Positions 52,560-61,023 of a stretch of 64,000 nucleotides of DNA are shown in pieces; position 1 is the first letter of the stretch, and the number at the start of each line of letters is the position of its first letter. The stretch lies in contig JAZNOP010000005.1 of NCBI GenBank assembly GCA_045580875.1, positions 7,501-71,500 on the forward strand. The letters run 5' to 3'. The notes under the pieces are model-generated. The model was not told where the DNA came from. It was given only the letters and a program-made list of their open reading frames with translations, and did not search any database. Origin of the DNA: SIG598 sp045580875. Its GTDB lineage: Bacteria > Bacillota > Clostridia > Oscillospirales > Acutalibacteraceae. The position numbers and the translations under genes are program-made.

Positions 52560-54320
52560 CTACTCTGTTACTTTCAAAAAACCGAAGCTCCATCTTTGAC
52601 CTCTGAATGTTTTCGGGATATAAAGCTTAATCTCGTTATCTCCTTGCTTAAGATCTATCGATAATGGTTCACGCATCCAATAGAACTGCTCGTCGGTATA
52701 AGGTAATTCTTCTTCGGGTTTGTGCCATGTGTTAAAATGAAACTCATATTTCTCAGGTTCGTTCCATTTCTGAGTCGGGAAATATTCTTCGTCGTTGACG
52801 AAAAGGCGTCCTTGATTTTCCCATTTGCCTTGAGGTCCGATGCCGCCGGAGATTCTGTTAGAACGAGCCGCCGCCTCGAATCCGACCCACACTTTTATCG
52901 TAGTGTCGCATTTTGAATTGATGTTAGTGAAAGCCCAGGCTGAGACAGTGTCGCCGACAGTTATAGAGTTTTCTGTACATAAGTCGTTGACATCTACAGC
53001 ACCGCCTCTTGCGTATAAGGTGTCGTTGCCGTCTATTTTAATCTTCCATGCAGTCGTCGCGTTAGGATGCCAGCGGACATCATGATTTTTCACTATATGA
53101 CTTTTATGATACGACATTTTGTCTTCAAACTCTGAGAGCTCATCCCACGAGCCTTCGCCTCCGTTCCAAAAACGTTCGGCATATACCATCATGCCGTTAA
53201 TCATCCCGTTATGAAGAGCGATGCGAGTCTTGTCATCGACGCGTACGTCGTTCCATAGACATAAGATTCCGCCGAGGGCGTTAGTGGTGTCAGGCACGTC
53301 TTGAGCACATGCTTTATGAAGAAAGACTTTATTTGTGAAATAGATAGGATCATAATAATTAAGGTAGCCCATAAAAGAATCCACATACTTACCGCCTTTT
53401 TTAGTCTGTGCGGCATTAGAACCAGCGGCGGTGTTCCATATCTGACGTACGGTAGTGGAGTCGGAAGGAAGACCTGGATCCCAAGCCATGGCGATGCGAT
53501 TATGTCTCTTACAGAGATTCTCGGTGAATCTCATGAAACCCTTAGGATCTGCGATATAAACCTCATCAGAACCGATATGAAGATAAGGACACAAAGATGC
53601 TGGTATCTCTTCACAAAATTCATCAATACATTTCTCAAGAACCTTCATTCCTTCCTCTGAATCCATACTGAAACCGAAAGCGTTTCTGAAATATGCCGAA
53701 TGTCCAGGCATATCGATCTCAGGCATTATGGTGATGCCGCGTTCTTTGGCGTAAGCTATCAATTCTCTGATTTCATCGTATGTGTAAAACTTTCCGCAGT
53801 CACGGCCCGGACGTTGATGATGAGGATCATTTAGTTGTGGATAAGCTTTACATTCTATTCGCCACGCCGGATTGTCGGTCAGATGCCAATGGAAATAATT
53901 AATTTTGTATAACGACATTAAATCTATCGTTTCTTTCAACATATCTATTGTCTGGAAGTTACGTCCTGTGTCGTGCATGAAACCTCTGAAAGGATAAGCC
54001 GACCAGTCGTGAATCTCTACATCAGGAATACGGTTGTTTTCGTCTGCAATCTGTTTCAGAGTCTGCTTTGCCCAGATGATGTTACCTTCTATTACGACGT
54101 TTCCATTCTTGGAGCTAAGATAATATTCGTCTTTATTATGAGGATAGATGAGATTTTCGGAAGAACTCAAGATTGTCACATCCTTGATTTGATGTAATCT
54201 GTTGTCTCTAATTATCAACTTCTTAGGCTCAGGGATTATGTTTCCTTCGATGAAAATATCTTTTTCCGAACATGAAAGTAAGGTCAGAAATATAACTGTT
54301 AATGTCAAAATCTTTCTCAT
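52560..54320 (-). CDS. GH20 beta-N-acetylhexosaminidase lipoprotein
   Basis: A 586-aa lipoprotein. The signal ends in the lipobox LLSC near residue 16. A GH20b-like N-terminal domain leads to the GH20 barrel: WSAYPFRGFMHDTGRNF, HWHLTDNPAWRIE, MPEIDMPGHS and the catalytic Asp-Glu pair in HIGSDEVYI. A C-terminal beta domain follows. It trims terminal GlcNAc or GalNAc from glycans, probably at the cell surface. The start at 54,320 is used because it opens directly on the lipoprotein signal; a -7 element TAGATTTG lies at 54,338-54,345 on the minus strand. Confidence 0.9.
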   Translation of the reverse strand: MRKILTLTVIFLTLLSCSEKDIFIEGNIIPEPKKLIIRDNRLHQIKDVTILSSSENLIYPHNKDEYYLSSKNGNVVIEGNIIWAKQTLKQIADENNRIPDVEIHDWSAYPFRGFMHDTGRNFQTIDMLKETIDLMSLYKINYFHWHLTDNPAWRIECKAYPQLNDPHHQRPGRDCGKFYTYDEIRELIAYAKERGITIMPEIDMPGHSAYFRNAFGFSMDSEEGMKVLEKCIDEFCEEIPASLCPYLHIGSDEVYIADPKGFMRFTENLCKRHNRIAMAWDPGLPSDSTTVRQIWNTAAGSNAAQTKKGGKYVDSFMGYLNYYDPIYFTNKVFLHKACAQDVPDTTNALGGILCLWNDVRVDDKTRIALHNGMINGMMVYAERFWNGGEGSWDELSEFEDKMSYHKSHIVKNHDVRWHPNATTAWKIKIDGNDTLYARGGAVDVNDLCTENSITVGDTVSAWAFTNINSKCDTTIKVWVGFEAAARSNRISGGIGPQGKWENQGRLFVNDEEYFPTQKWNEPEKYEFHFNTWHKPEEELPYTDEQFYWMREPLSIDLKQGDNEIKLYIPKTFRGQRWSFGFLKVTE

Positions 54321-54387
54321 AAACAAACTATTTTTTGCAAATCTAAGAAAAATGTTGGTTAAATTATTTTTCAATCATAAAATATCG

Positions 54388-54395
54388 TACTTTTG
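54388..54395 (+). promoter_or_regulatory. Bacteroidota -7 element of the YitT gene
   Basis: TACTTTTG, 20 bp before the ATG at 54,416; matches TAnnTTTG. Confidence 0.7.
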
Positions 54396-54415
54396 CGCAA
54401 TAAAAAAAACGTAAG

Positions 54416-55357
54416 ATGAATTTTAAAGAAATTATTAGTTACTTAGGAACAAAGAAGTTCTGGGTAGAGTTGGTTATCATGACTTTAGGTATGATAGTCA
54501 CAGCTTGTGCGGTTTACTATTTCCTCGTACCAAGTAAACTTATCATTGGTACAATTTCAGGTCTCTCAATCGTCATCAGTGGAGTATGCGAAAAGTTTTT
54601 TGGTTTCCCACTTAATGTGTCGACGGTTATTTTTGTAATCAATGCCATCCTTTTGATTTTAGCTTATCTTTTAATTAACAAGGAGTTCGGTACAAAGACT
54701 GTTTACACAGCTCTCATCTTAGGTCCTTTGATGAGTCTCTTAGAGAAATATTTACCATACGAAAAATTCATTGATCCAACTTCGGAAATTCCATCTATCA
54801 TGGGCGACCTTTGGCTTGATCTCTGCTGCTTCGTTCTGTTGTTAAGTTTGGCACAAGCCGTATTGTTCAAGATTAACGCATCTACTGGTGGTCTCGACAT
54901 CTTGGCGAAAATCGTTAACAAATATTTACACTTCGATATTGGAACGTCAGTGTCGGTAGCTGGCTGGTGTATCTGCGCCACAGCGTTTTTAATCAACGAC
55001 GCTCGTCTCGTTATCATCGGTTTAATCGGTACATGGATCAACGGTTTAGTAGTCGATTACTTCACCGCAAGTTTGAACAAGAGAAAAAGAGTCTGTATCA
55101 TCTCTCCAGAATACGAAAGAATCAGACAATATATCATCAACGATTTGTCTCGCGGTTTGACAATATATAACGTTAAAGGTGGTTATAGCGGAGAAGACAA
55201 GGTTGAACTTGAAGCTCTTTTGAGTACAGATGAATTTTCAGATTTGATGAAGTTTGTCAATGAAAATGAGATCAACGCTTTCATTACAGCTGGTAACGTA
55301 AGTGAAGTCTATGGTCTCTGGGGTGACAAGAACAGACGTAAACATATCAGCAAATAA
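54416..55357 (+). CDS. YitT family membrane protein
   Basis: A 313-aa protein. Five or six hydrophobic segments make up the DUF161 (YitT) part, with the typical LIIGTISGLSIVISG and NASTGGLDILAKIV. The C-terminal 80 residues are a DUF2179 domain (NDLSRGLTIYNVKGGYSGEDK, ITAGNVSEVYG). Transport or sensing roles have been suggested for the family, but the substrate is not established. No Shine-Dalgarno sequence. Confidence 0.92.
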   Translation: MNFKEIISYLGTKKFWVELVIMTLGMIVTACAVYYFLVPSKLIIGTISGLSIVISGVCEKFFGFPLNVSTVIFVINAILLILAYLLINKEFGTKTVYTALILGPLMSLLEKYLPYEKFIDPTSEIPSIMGDLWLDLCCFVLLLSLAQAVLFKINASTGGLDILAKIVNKYLHFDIGTSVSVAGWCICATAFLINDARLVIIGLIGTWINGLVVDYFTASLNKRKRVCIISPEYERIRQYIINDLSRGLTIYNVKGGYSGEDKVELEALLSTDEFSDLMKFVNENEINAFITAGNVSEVYGLWGDKNRRKHISK

Positions 55358-55380
55358 CATTTATTTGTTAAGAAATATCA

Positions 55381-55413
55381 GCGCATCATCAAAATGGTGC
55401 GCTTTTTTTTATT
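55381..55413. terminator. Terminator between yitT and the PFOR gene
   Basis: Stem GCGCATCAT/ATGGTGCGC followed by eight Ts. Just after it, at 55,440-55,495, is a run of CAGATTTT-like 8-bp repeats. Confidence 0.8.
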
Positions 55414-55501
55414 TCCATAAAAAACAAAAATCTGAGAATCTTCAAGAAAAACTCTCAGATTCTCAGATTTTTCAGATTTTCAGATTTTCAGATTCTGAAA
55501 A

Positions 55502-58500
55502 TCATTTGCCTTCGCTCATTTTCTTATAGCCTTCGTAACGAAGTTTTGCGTATTGTTCTGTCTTGGCGAACAATTCTTTAGCTTCTTCAGGGAAGGTCTT
55601 GACTAATGAGTTATAACGTACTTCACCCATGATGAATTGTTGGAACTTGCTCCAGTCTGGTTCTTTGCTGTCTAAGTGGAAGCCGATTTGTCCTGCTTCT
55701 TCTTCCAATGGGTTGAAGCGATAGAGATGCCAGTATCCGCATTCCACTGCCAACTTCTCTTCTTGTTGTGTGCGACCCATGCCAGCTTTGATGCCGTGGT
55801 TGATACATGGAGCGTAGCAGATCACGAGTGATGGTCCTGGATATGCTTCAGCTTCTTTGATAGCCTTGAAATATTGTGCTTGGTTTGCGCCCATCGCCAC
55901 TTGTGCGACATAGACGTAACCGTAGCTCTTTGCTATCATGCCAAGGTCTTTCTTACGTAATTTCTTACCTGATGCTGCGAACTTAGCTACTGCGCCTGCT
56001 GGTGTTGCCTTCGATGACTGACCGCCTGTATTGGAATATACTTCGGTGTCGAGGACGAGTACGTTGACATCTTCGCCTGATGCGAGTACGTGGTCTAAGC
56101 CGCCGAATCCGATGTCGTAAGCCCAACCGTCACCACCGATGATCCATTGTGATTTCTTGACCAAGTGGTCTTTCAACTCAACGATTTGCTTGCAGTATGT
56201 GCAATCGCATTTGCCTGCTTCTGCCAAAATCTGAGGAGCGAGTTTCTCTGTGACTTGTCCGTTCTCGCGGTTGTCGATCCATTGTTGGAAGAGAGCCTTA
56301 AGTTCTGCTGAGCAGCAGCTGCATTCTTCTATGGCTTCTCTCATGATACGTTCCACGCGGTCGCGGAGTTTGTTGGTGGCTGTCTGCATACCGAGTCCGA
56401 ATTCTGCATTGTCTTCGAACAAGCTGTTAGCCCATGCCACGCCCTTGCCTGATTTGTAGTTCTTACAATAAGGTGTTGCAGGTGCTGAGCCACCGTAGAT
56501 TGAAGAACAACCTGTTGCGTTGGCGACTAACATTCTCTCGCCGAACAATTGTGTGATAGTCTTGATATATGGTGTTTCGCCGCAGCCTGCACATGCGCCA
56601 GAGAACTCGAACAATGGTTGTGCGAATTGGCTGTTCTTGATGTTGGCAAATTTGTCGATGAGTTCGTCTTTATAAGCTACTTTATGTTGGCTGTATTCCC
56701 AGTTTTCTGCTTCGCCGAGTTGGCTTTCGAAAGGTTTCATCACCAAGGCTTTCTCTTTAGCAGGACATACGTCGGCGCAGTTGCCGCAGCCTGTACAGTC
56801 CATGACAGAGACCTGCATACGGAATTTCATTCCTGCAAATTCCTTAGGCATCTTGATGTCGATAGTCTTCATCGATTCAGGAGCATTCGCCAATTCTTCT
56901 TCGTTCATCACTACAGGACGTATCGCTGCGTGAGGACATACCAAAGAACATTGGTTACATTGGATACAGTTTTCTGATTGCCATTCAGGGACGAAAGTGG
57001 CGATGCCGCGTTTTTCGTAAGCTGTAGTACCAGCTGGGAATGTACCGTCGATGATTTCTTCGAAGGTGCTGACAGGAAGGTCGTTGCCTAACTGAGCTGT
57101 CATAGGACGCATGATCTTGTTGATGAACTCTGGTGCGCCTTTCAATGGCTCGAGGACGAAGTCGGTCTTACAGCTGAGATGTGCCCATTCTTCTGGTATC
57201 TCAACTTTTGTAATCTCAGCGCCACGGTCAACAGCAGCGAAGTTCATCTTAACTATGTCCTCACCTTTCTTGCCATACGACTTGACGATGAATTTCTTCA
57301 TCTGTTCAACGGCGAGGTCGTAAGGGATAACTTCGGAGATCTTGAAGAATGCAGATTGGAGGATAGTATTAGTACGGTTACCTAATCCTATTTCGTCAGC
57401 GATCTTTGTAGCGTCGATGATATACATATTAATATTATGTACTGCCAGATATTTCTTCACGAAGTCTGGAAGATGTTTCTTGGTTTCTTCTACGCTCCAT
57501 GGTGAGTTGTAGAGGAATGTTCCGTTATCTTTCAAACCGCGTAAGCAGTCGTATTTGCTTAAGTATGAAGGAACGTGGACTGCCACGAAGTCAGGTGTTC
57601 CTACGAGATATGGAGCCAAGATAGGACGGTCGCCGAAGCGGAGGTGTGAACATGTGTAGCCTCCTGATTTCTTTGAGTCATAGTCGAAGTAAGCTTGGCT
57701 GTATTTATTTGTATTGTCACCGATAATCTTGATGGAGTTCTTGTTAGCACCTACAGTACCGTCAGCGCCGAGTCCGTAGAACTTAGCTTCGAAAGTGCCT
57801 TCTGGAAGGATCGAGAACTCAGGAAGCATTGGGAGAGAACCGAATGTCACGTCGTCGTTGATACCGATGGTGAATCTGTTACGAGGTTGAGGTCTCTCTA
57901 AGTTTTTGAACACTGCTAAGATGTGAGCCGGTGTTGTGTCTTTTGATGAAAGACCATAACGACCGCCGATGATATGTGGTAAGTTAGCGCTGTTGTTGTT
58001 GCATAAGTCGTTGTAAGCTTCAACTATATCTAAGTAGAGAGGTTCTCCGTTTGAACCGGTGTCTTTTGTTCTGTCTAAAACACAGATACGATCTACAGTT
58101 TTAGGAACTACAGCGAGGAGGTGTTTCACGCTGAAAGGACGGTAGAGGTGTACGCTTACCAAACCTACTTTCTTACCTTCTGCATTGAGTTTGTCGACGA
58201 CGGTCTTGATAACGTCGGTGATAGAGCCCATAGCGATGAGTATGTTTGTAGCGTCTTTAGCACCATAGTAAGTGAAAGGAGCGTATTCACGGCCGGTGAT
58301 TTTGCTCATTTCTTTCATATATTTAGCTACTATGTCAGGGAGAGCATAGTAGTATTTATTTTGTAATTCGCGTGTTTGGAAATAGATGTCAGGGTTTTGT
58401 GCTGTACCGCGTGTCACAGGATGTTCTGGGTTAAGAGCGCGGTCGCGATATTCTTTAAGAGCTTTCCAGTTGACGAGTTTTGCTATCTCATCTTGGTCGG

Positions 58501-59059
58501 CAGCTTCTACTTTCTGAATCTCGTGAGAGGTACGGAAACCGTCGAAGAAGTGCATGAAAGGAACACGACCTTCGATAGCTGCGAGGTGAGCCACTGGAGC
58601 TAAGTCCATGATTTCTTGTACAGAACCTGTAGCTAAGAGAGCGAAACCTGTCTGGCGTGCGCTCATCACGTCGGCATGGTCGCCGAAGATCGATAATGCC
58701 TGCGCTGCCAAAGCACGTGCTGAGACGTGGAATACGCCAGGAAGTAACTCGCCGGCAATTTTATACATATTAGGTATCATCAGCAAAAGACCTTGCGATG
58801 CTGTATATGTGGTGGTGAGAGCTCCGGCTTGCAACGAACCGTGAACAGCACCTGCTGCACCTGCTTCCGACTGCATCTCAACGACTTTTACGTTTTCTCC
58901 AAAGATATTCTTTCTTCCTGCTGCACTCCATTCGTCAACATATTCCGCCATTGGAGATGATGGGGTGATAGGGTAGATGGCTGCTACTTCGCTGAACATA
59001 TACGCTACGTGAGCGGCGGCGCAGTTACCATCACATGTCATGAATTTTTTTTCTGCCAT
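55502..59059 (-). CDS. nifJ: Pyruvate:ferredoxin (flavodoxin) oxidoreductase
   Basis: A 1,185-aa single-chain PFOR, full length for the family. It oxidizes pyruvate to acetyl-CoA and CO2 and reduces ferredoxin, the main route in anaerobic Bacteroidales. Domain I has YPITPSSPMAEYVDEW. The middle holds two 4Fe-4S motifs, CIQCNQCSLVCPH and CTGCGNCADVCPA. The TPP domain has FSGACAGCGETPY, GDGWAYDIGFGG and DTEVYSNTGGQSSKATP. Cysteines for the proximal cluster are present (CAGC and the later CINHGIKAGM region). Its promoter is TTTG-22-TAAATTTG just upstream. Confidence 0.95.
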   Translation of the reverse strand: MAEKKFMTCDGNCAAAHVAYMFSEVAAIYPITPSSPMAEYVDEWSAAGRKNIFGENVKVVEMQSEAGAAGAVHGSLQAGALTTTYTASQGLLLMIPNMYKIAGELLPGVFHVSARALAAQALSIFGDHADVMSARQTGFALLATGSVQEIMDLAPVAHLAAIEGRVPFMHFFDGFRTSHEIQKVEAADQDEIAKLVNWKALKEYRDRALNPEHPVTRGTAQNPDIYFQTRELQNKYYYALPDIVAKYMKEMSKITGREYAPFTYYGAKDATNILIAMGSITDVIKTVVDKLNAEGKKVGLVSVHLYRPFSVKHLLAVVPKTVDRICVLDRTKDTGSNGEPLYLDIVEAYNDLCNNNSANLPHIIGGRYGLSSKDTTPAHILAVFKNLERPQPRNRFTIGINDDVTFGSLPMLPEFSILPEGTFEAKFYGLGADGTVGANKNSIKIIGDNTNKYSQAYFDYDSKKSGGYTCSHLRFGDRPILAPYLVGTPDFVAVHVPSYLSKYDCLRGLKDNGTFLYNSPWSVEETKKHLPDFVKKYLAVHNINMYIIDATKIADEIGLGNRTNTILQSAFFKISEVIPYDLAVEQMKKFIVKSYGKKGEDIVKMNFAAVDRGAEITKVEIPEEWAHLSCKTDFVLEPLKGAPEFINKIMRPMTAQLGNDLPVSTFEEIIDGTFPAGTTAYEKRGIATFVPEWQSENCIQCNQCSLVCPHAAIRPVVMNEEELANAPESMKTIDIKMPKEFAGMKFRMQVSVMDCTGCGNCADVCPAKEKALVMKPFESQLGEAENWEYSQHKVAYKDELIDKFANIKNSQFAQPLFEFSGACAGCGETPYIKTITQLFGERMLVANATGCSSIYGGSAPATPYCKNYKSGKGVAWANSLFEDNAEFGLGMQTATNKLRDRVERIMREAIEECSCCSAELKALFQQWIDNRENGQVTEKLAPQILAEAGKCDCTYCKQIVELKDHLVKKSQWIIGGDGWAYDIGFGGLDHVLASGEDVNVLVLDTEVYSNTGGQSSKATPAGAVAKFAASGKKLRKKDLGMIAKSYGYVYVAQVAMGANQAQYFKAIKEAEAYPGPSLVICYAPCINHGIKAGMGRTQQEEKLAVECGYWHLYRFNPLEEEAGQIGFHLDSKEPDWSKFQQFIMGEVRYNSLVKTFPEEAKELFAKTEQYAKLRYEGYKKMSEGK

Positions 59060-59128
59060 AATTGTTAATTTTTAGGTATGATTGAGATGAATAAGTTTTC
59101 ACTTATCAATGAATTACTTTTTAACTCG

Positions 59129-59162
59129 CAAATTTAACTTTTTTTTCTACATAAACGACAAA
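59129..59162 (-). promoter_or_regulatory. Bacteroidota promoter of the PFOR gene
   Basis: On the minus strand TTTG, 22 bp, TAAATTTG (59,129-59,136), about 70 bp before the ATG. Confidence 0.75.
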
Positions 59163-59178
59163 TTCATCAATTATTTTC

Positions 59179-59207
59179 AATAAAAAAAGCGGAAAAACTC
59201 CGCTTTT
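59179..59207 (-). terminator. Terminator of the His/Cys-rich lipoprotein gene
   Basis: Stem AAAAAGCGGA/TCCGCTTTTT with a short loop and a T run on the minus strand. Confidence 0.8.
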
Positions 59208-59232
59208 TAAACCATTAAATGAGAAAAATGTT

Positions 59233-59493
59233 TTATCTTATCTCTGCACTGTGCTGATGATTGCATCCTTCGTGTTGGTGTTGATGGTTGCAGTCGGCTT
59301 TTGTTCCATGCTCGTGGCCTTGGCATCCTTCTGCTTTCTTTTCGCAGTTAGCGTGATCATGTTTGCCGTCACACTTTTGTTCACATTTTTGTTCAGCTTT
59401 TCCGTCGCATTTTTGTGCGCCTTTAGTGTTGTTGTTGCAGCAGCTTGCCAAGAATACCACTGCCAAGCTTAATACTAAAAATAGTCTTTTCAT
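59233..59493 (-). CDS. Small His/Cys-rich lipoprotein, probable metal binder
   Basis: An 86-aa protein. The signal peptide ends in LASC, a lipobox. The mature part is built from Cys, His and Lys: repeats such as QKCDGK, CEQKCDGKHDH, NCEKK and HNHQH-like runs, with 10 Cys and 11 His. This composition suggests binding of copper, zinc or another soft metal at the membrane surface. A -7 element TATCTTTG lies at 59,537-59,544. It stands alone between PFOR and a palindromic element. No family recognised. Confidence 0.72.
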   Translation of the reverse strand: MKRLFLVLSLAVVFLASCCNNNTKGAQKCDGKAEQKCEQKCDGKHDHANCEKKAEGCQGHEHGTKADCNHQHQHEGCNHQHSAEIR

Positions 59494-59598
59494 AGTTTTC
59501 TAATTATTATAGTTTTTCAATTATTAAATTTTCCTACAAAGATACACTTTTTAATTTATAATGCAAAATCTATGATGCATAATTAACAAAAAAATTTA

Positions 59599-59795
59599 AG
59601 GGGATTTCTATAAATTGCTTTGCAAGTGATTTATGAATTTTTCTTTGAGAAGATTTTTGTTTATCTTGAGAGAACATAGCGAGCTATGTGATTGAAAGAT
59701 AGACGAAAATATTCCAAGAAAAAACATAAAGCACGCAAAAGTTCCTATCATAATTGTCAAAATTTATTTAAACGGGGAATTTATAGAAGTCCCCT
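59599..59795. mobile_element. MITE-like 197-bp palindromic element
   Basis: Terminal inverted repeats of 18 bp with one mismatch (59,599-59,616 and 59,778-59,795, outer bases AGGGG and CCCCT). The interior is also an imperfect palindrome over most of its length, centred on ACATAGC-GA-GCTATGT (59,674-59,689). The right arm carries about 35 extra bases. No reading frame lies inside. The right end overlaps the ssb stop codon. It looks like a nonautonomous element or a large structured repeat; no target duplication is obvious. Confidence 0.6.
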
Positions 59796-60306
59796 AGAAT
59801 GGCAGGTCACCTCCGTCATATCCGGGATCTGGCATCTGCGGCAGAGGTGGTTGCTGACTGCTAAACGCCGGTTGCTGATAGCTATTATATGCCGGTTGCT
59901 GAGTGCCAGCTGCTGGTTGCTGATAGCTATTGTATGATGCGTTTTGCTGATCTTGGTTTTGTAGACGGTTTGTTCCTATACTCATCATTTTGTCGACGAC
60001 TATTTCAGTAACATAACGAGTTACATTTTGGTTATCGACATATTGACGTGTTTTGAGTCTACCTTCCACATACATCATGTCGCCTTTAACATAGTTGCGT
60101 CTTCTCTCCGCTATGTCTGAAGCGAGAGGTCCGAAAGCGACGAGGTTGTGCCAATCGGTCTGTTCTACCCATTCTCCGTTACGGTCGCGGTAGCGTTCTG
60201 ATGTAGCCAAAGAGACCGACATTTTTCTATTCCCATTCTCAAATGATATAACTTCAGGATCTTTTCCGAGACGTCCTATAAGCATTACTTTATTTAAACT
60301 AGCCAT
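59794..60306 (-). CDS. ssb: Single-stranded DNA-binding protein
   Basis: A 170-aa SSB. The OB fold (1-110) starts MASLNKVMLIGRLGKDPEV and has WHNLVAFGPLA and YVEGRLKTRQY. A flexible tail of repeated SYQQPA-like units leads to the acidic end GYDGGDLPF, the partner-binding tip. The start is ATG at 60,306; a reading from 60,333 adds only leader. The stop codon is shared with the terminal repeat of the palindromic element, yet the functional tip is intact. A -7 element TAATTTTG lies at 60,331-60,338. Confidence 0.95.
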   Translation of the reverse strand: MASLNKVMLIGRLGKDPEVISFENGNRKMSVSLATSERYRDRNGEWVEQTDWHNLVAFGPLASDIAERRRNYVKGDMMYVEGRLKTRQYVDNQNVTRYVTEIVVDKMMSIGTNRLQNQDQQNASYNSYQQPAAGTQQPAYNSYQQPAFSSQQPPLPQMPDPGYDGGDLPF

Positions 60307-60437
60307 TGGATATATGTTAAAAATTCTTAACAAAATTACATTAATTTTTCGTCATCATGGACGTAGAATGAAAAAAAGTAGATGAAAAAAATCTATTTGT
60401 CACATTTTTAGTGCTTTTTGTAAAAAAATAATTTTTT

Positions 60438-60471
60438 TTTGCGATTTCAATCAAAAAAGTTGTTACCTTTG
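60438..60471 (+). promoter_or_regulatory. Bacteroidota promoter of the HU gene
   Basis: TTTG (60,438-60,441), 22 bp, TACCTTTG (60,464-60,471), 42 bp before the ATG. A textbook -33/-7 pair. Confidence 0.85.
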
Positions 60472-60513
60472 CAACCTAAAAAATTATTTATTAACAAATT
60501 AAAAGTTAAAGAC

Positions 60514-60786
60514 ATGACAAAAGCAGAAATCGTAGCACAAATCGCTGAAAAAACAGGTCTTGAAAAATCAAGCACTCAGGCAGTAGTTGAAGCATTCATG
60601 GATATCGTAAAGAAATCAGTTGCTGAAGGCGAACCAGTATATTTAAGAGGTTTTGGTAGCTTTATCAGAAAGACAAGAGCAGAAAAAGTTGGTAGAAATA
60701 TTAAGTTGGATCAATCAATCGTTATCCCAGCTCATAACATTCCAGCTTTCAAACCTTCAAAAACTTTTGCAAACGAAGTAAAATAA
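60514..60786 (+). CDS. hup: HU-type nucleoid DNA-binding protein
   Basis: A 90-aa histone-like protein. MTKAEIVAQIAEKTGL and the end of the dimer core VYLRGFGSFIRKTRAEK are typical of HU, as is the Pro-tipped arm (NIPAFKPSKTF). It bends and compacts DNA. ATG at 60,514 is the true start; in-frame codons before it lie in the promoter leader. It is followed 23 bp later by a tiny basic protein gene, and both probably share the transcript. Confidence 0.95.
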   Translation: MTKAEIVAQIAEKTGLEKSSTQAVVEAFMDIVKKSVAEGEPVYLRGFGSFIRKTRAEKVGRNIKLDQSIVIPAHNIPAFKPSKTFANEVK

Positions 60787-60809
60787 TATAAAACTAATAA
60801 TTCAAAGTT

Positions 60810-60902
60810 ATGCCAAACGGTAAAAAACATAAAAGACACAAAATGTCTACCCACAAACGTAAAAAACGTTTAAGAAAGGACAGACATAAGAAGAAAAAAT
60901 AA
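60810..60902 (+). CDS. 30-aa very basic protein, AURKAIP1/COX24-like (bS22-like)
   Basis: Thirty codons beginning MPNGKKHKRHKM and ending in a Lys/Arg run. The pattern KRHKM, THKRKKRLRKDRHKK is that of the Bacteroidota AURKAIP1/COX24 peptides, related to mitochondrial mS38 and mycobacterial bS22, which bind the small ribosomal subunit. It is too short for most gene finders. It lies 23 bp after HU and before a terminator. Function as a ribosomal protein is inferred from family resemblance. Confidence 0.85.
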   Translation: MPNGKKHKRHKMSTHKRKKRLRKDRHKKKK

Positions 60903-60921
60903 TCTGAGATTGTTTTTCTTG

Positions 60922-60991
60922 AATAACACAACATTACAAAACGTAATTGTCGGTTATAGATCGCCAATTTCTAATGTTGTGTTATTTTTTT
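60922..60991 (+). terminator. Terminator after the HU operon
   Basis: A 15-bp perfect stem AATAACACAACATTA/TAATGTTGTGTTATT with a 35-nt loop, then a T run. Confidence 0.8.
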
Positions 60992-61023
60992 AATTTTTAA
61001 ACCTTTGTAAATATTAACAGAAA

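Noticed and set aside
59859..59945. Tandem repeats GGTTGCTGATAGCTATT-like
   Set aside because: They are in-frame codons of the SYQQPA repeats in the SSB tail, not an independent element.
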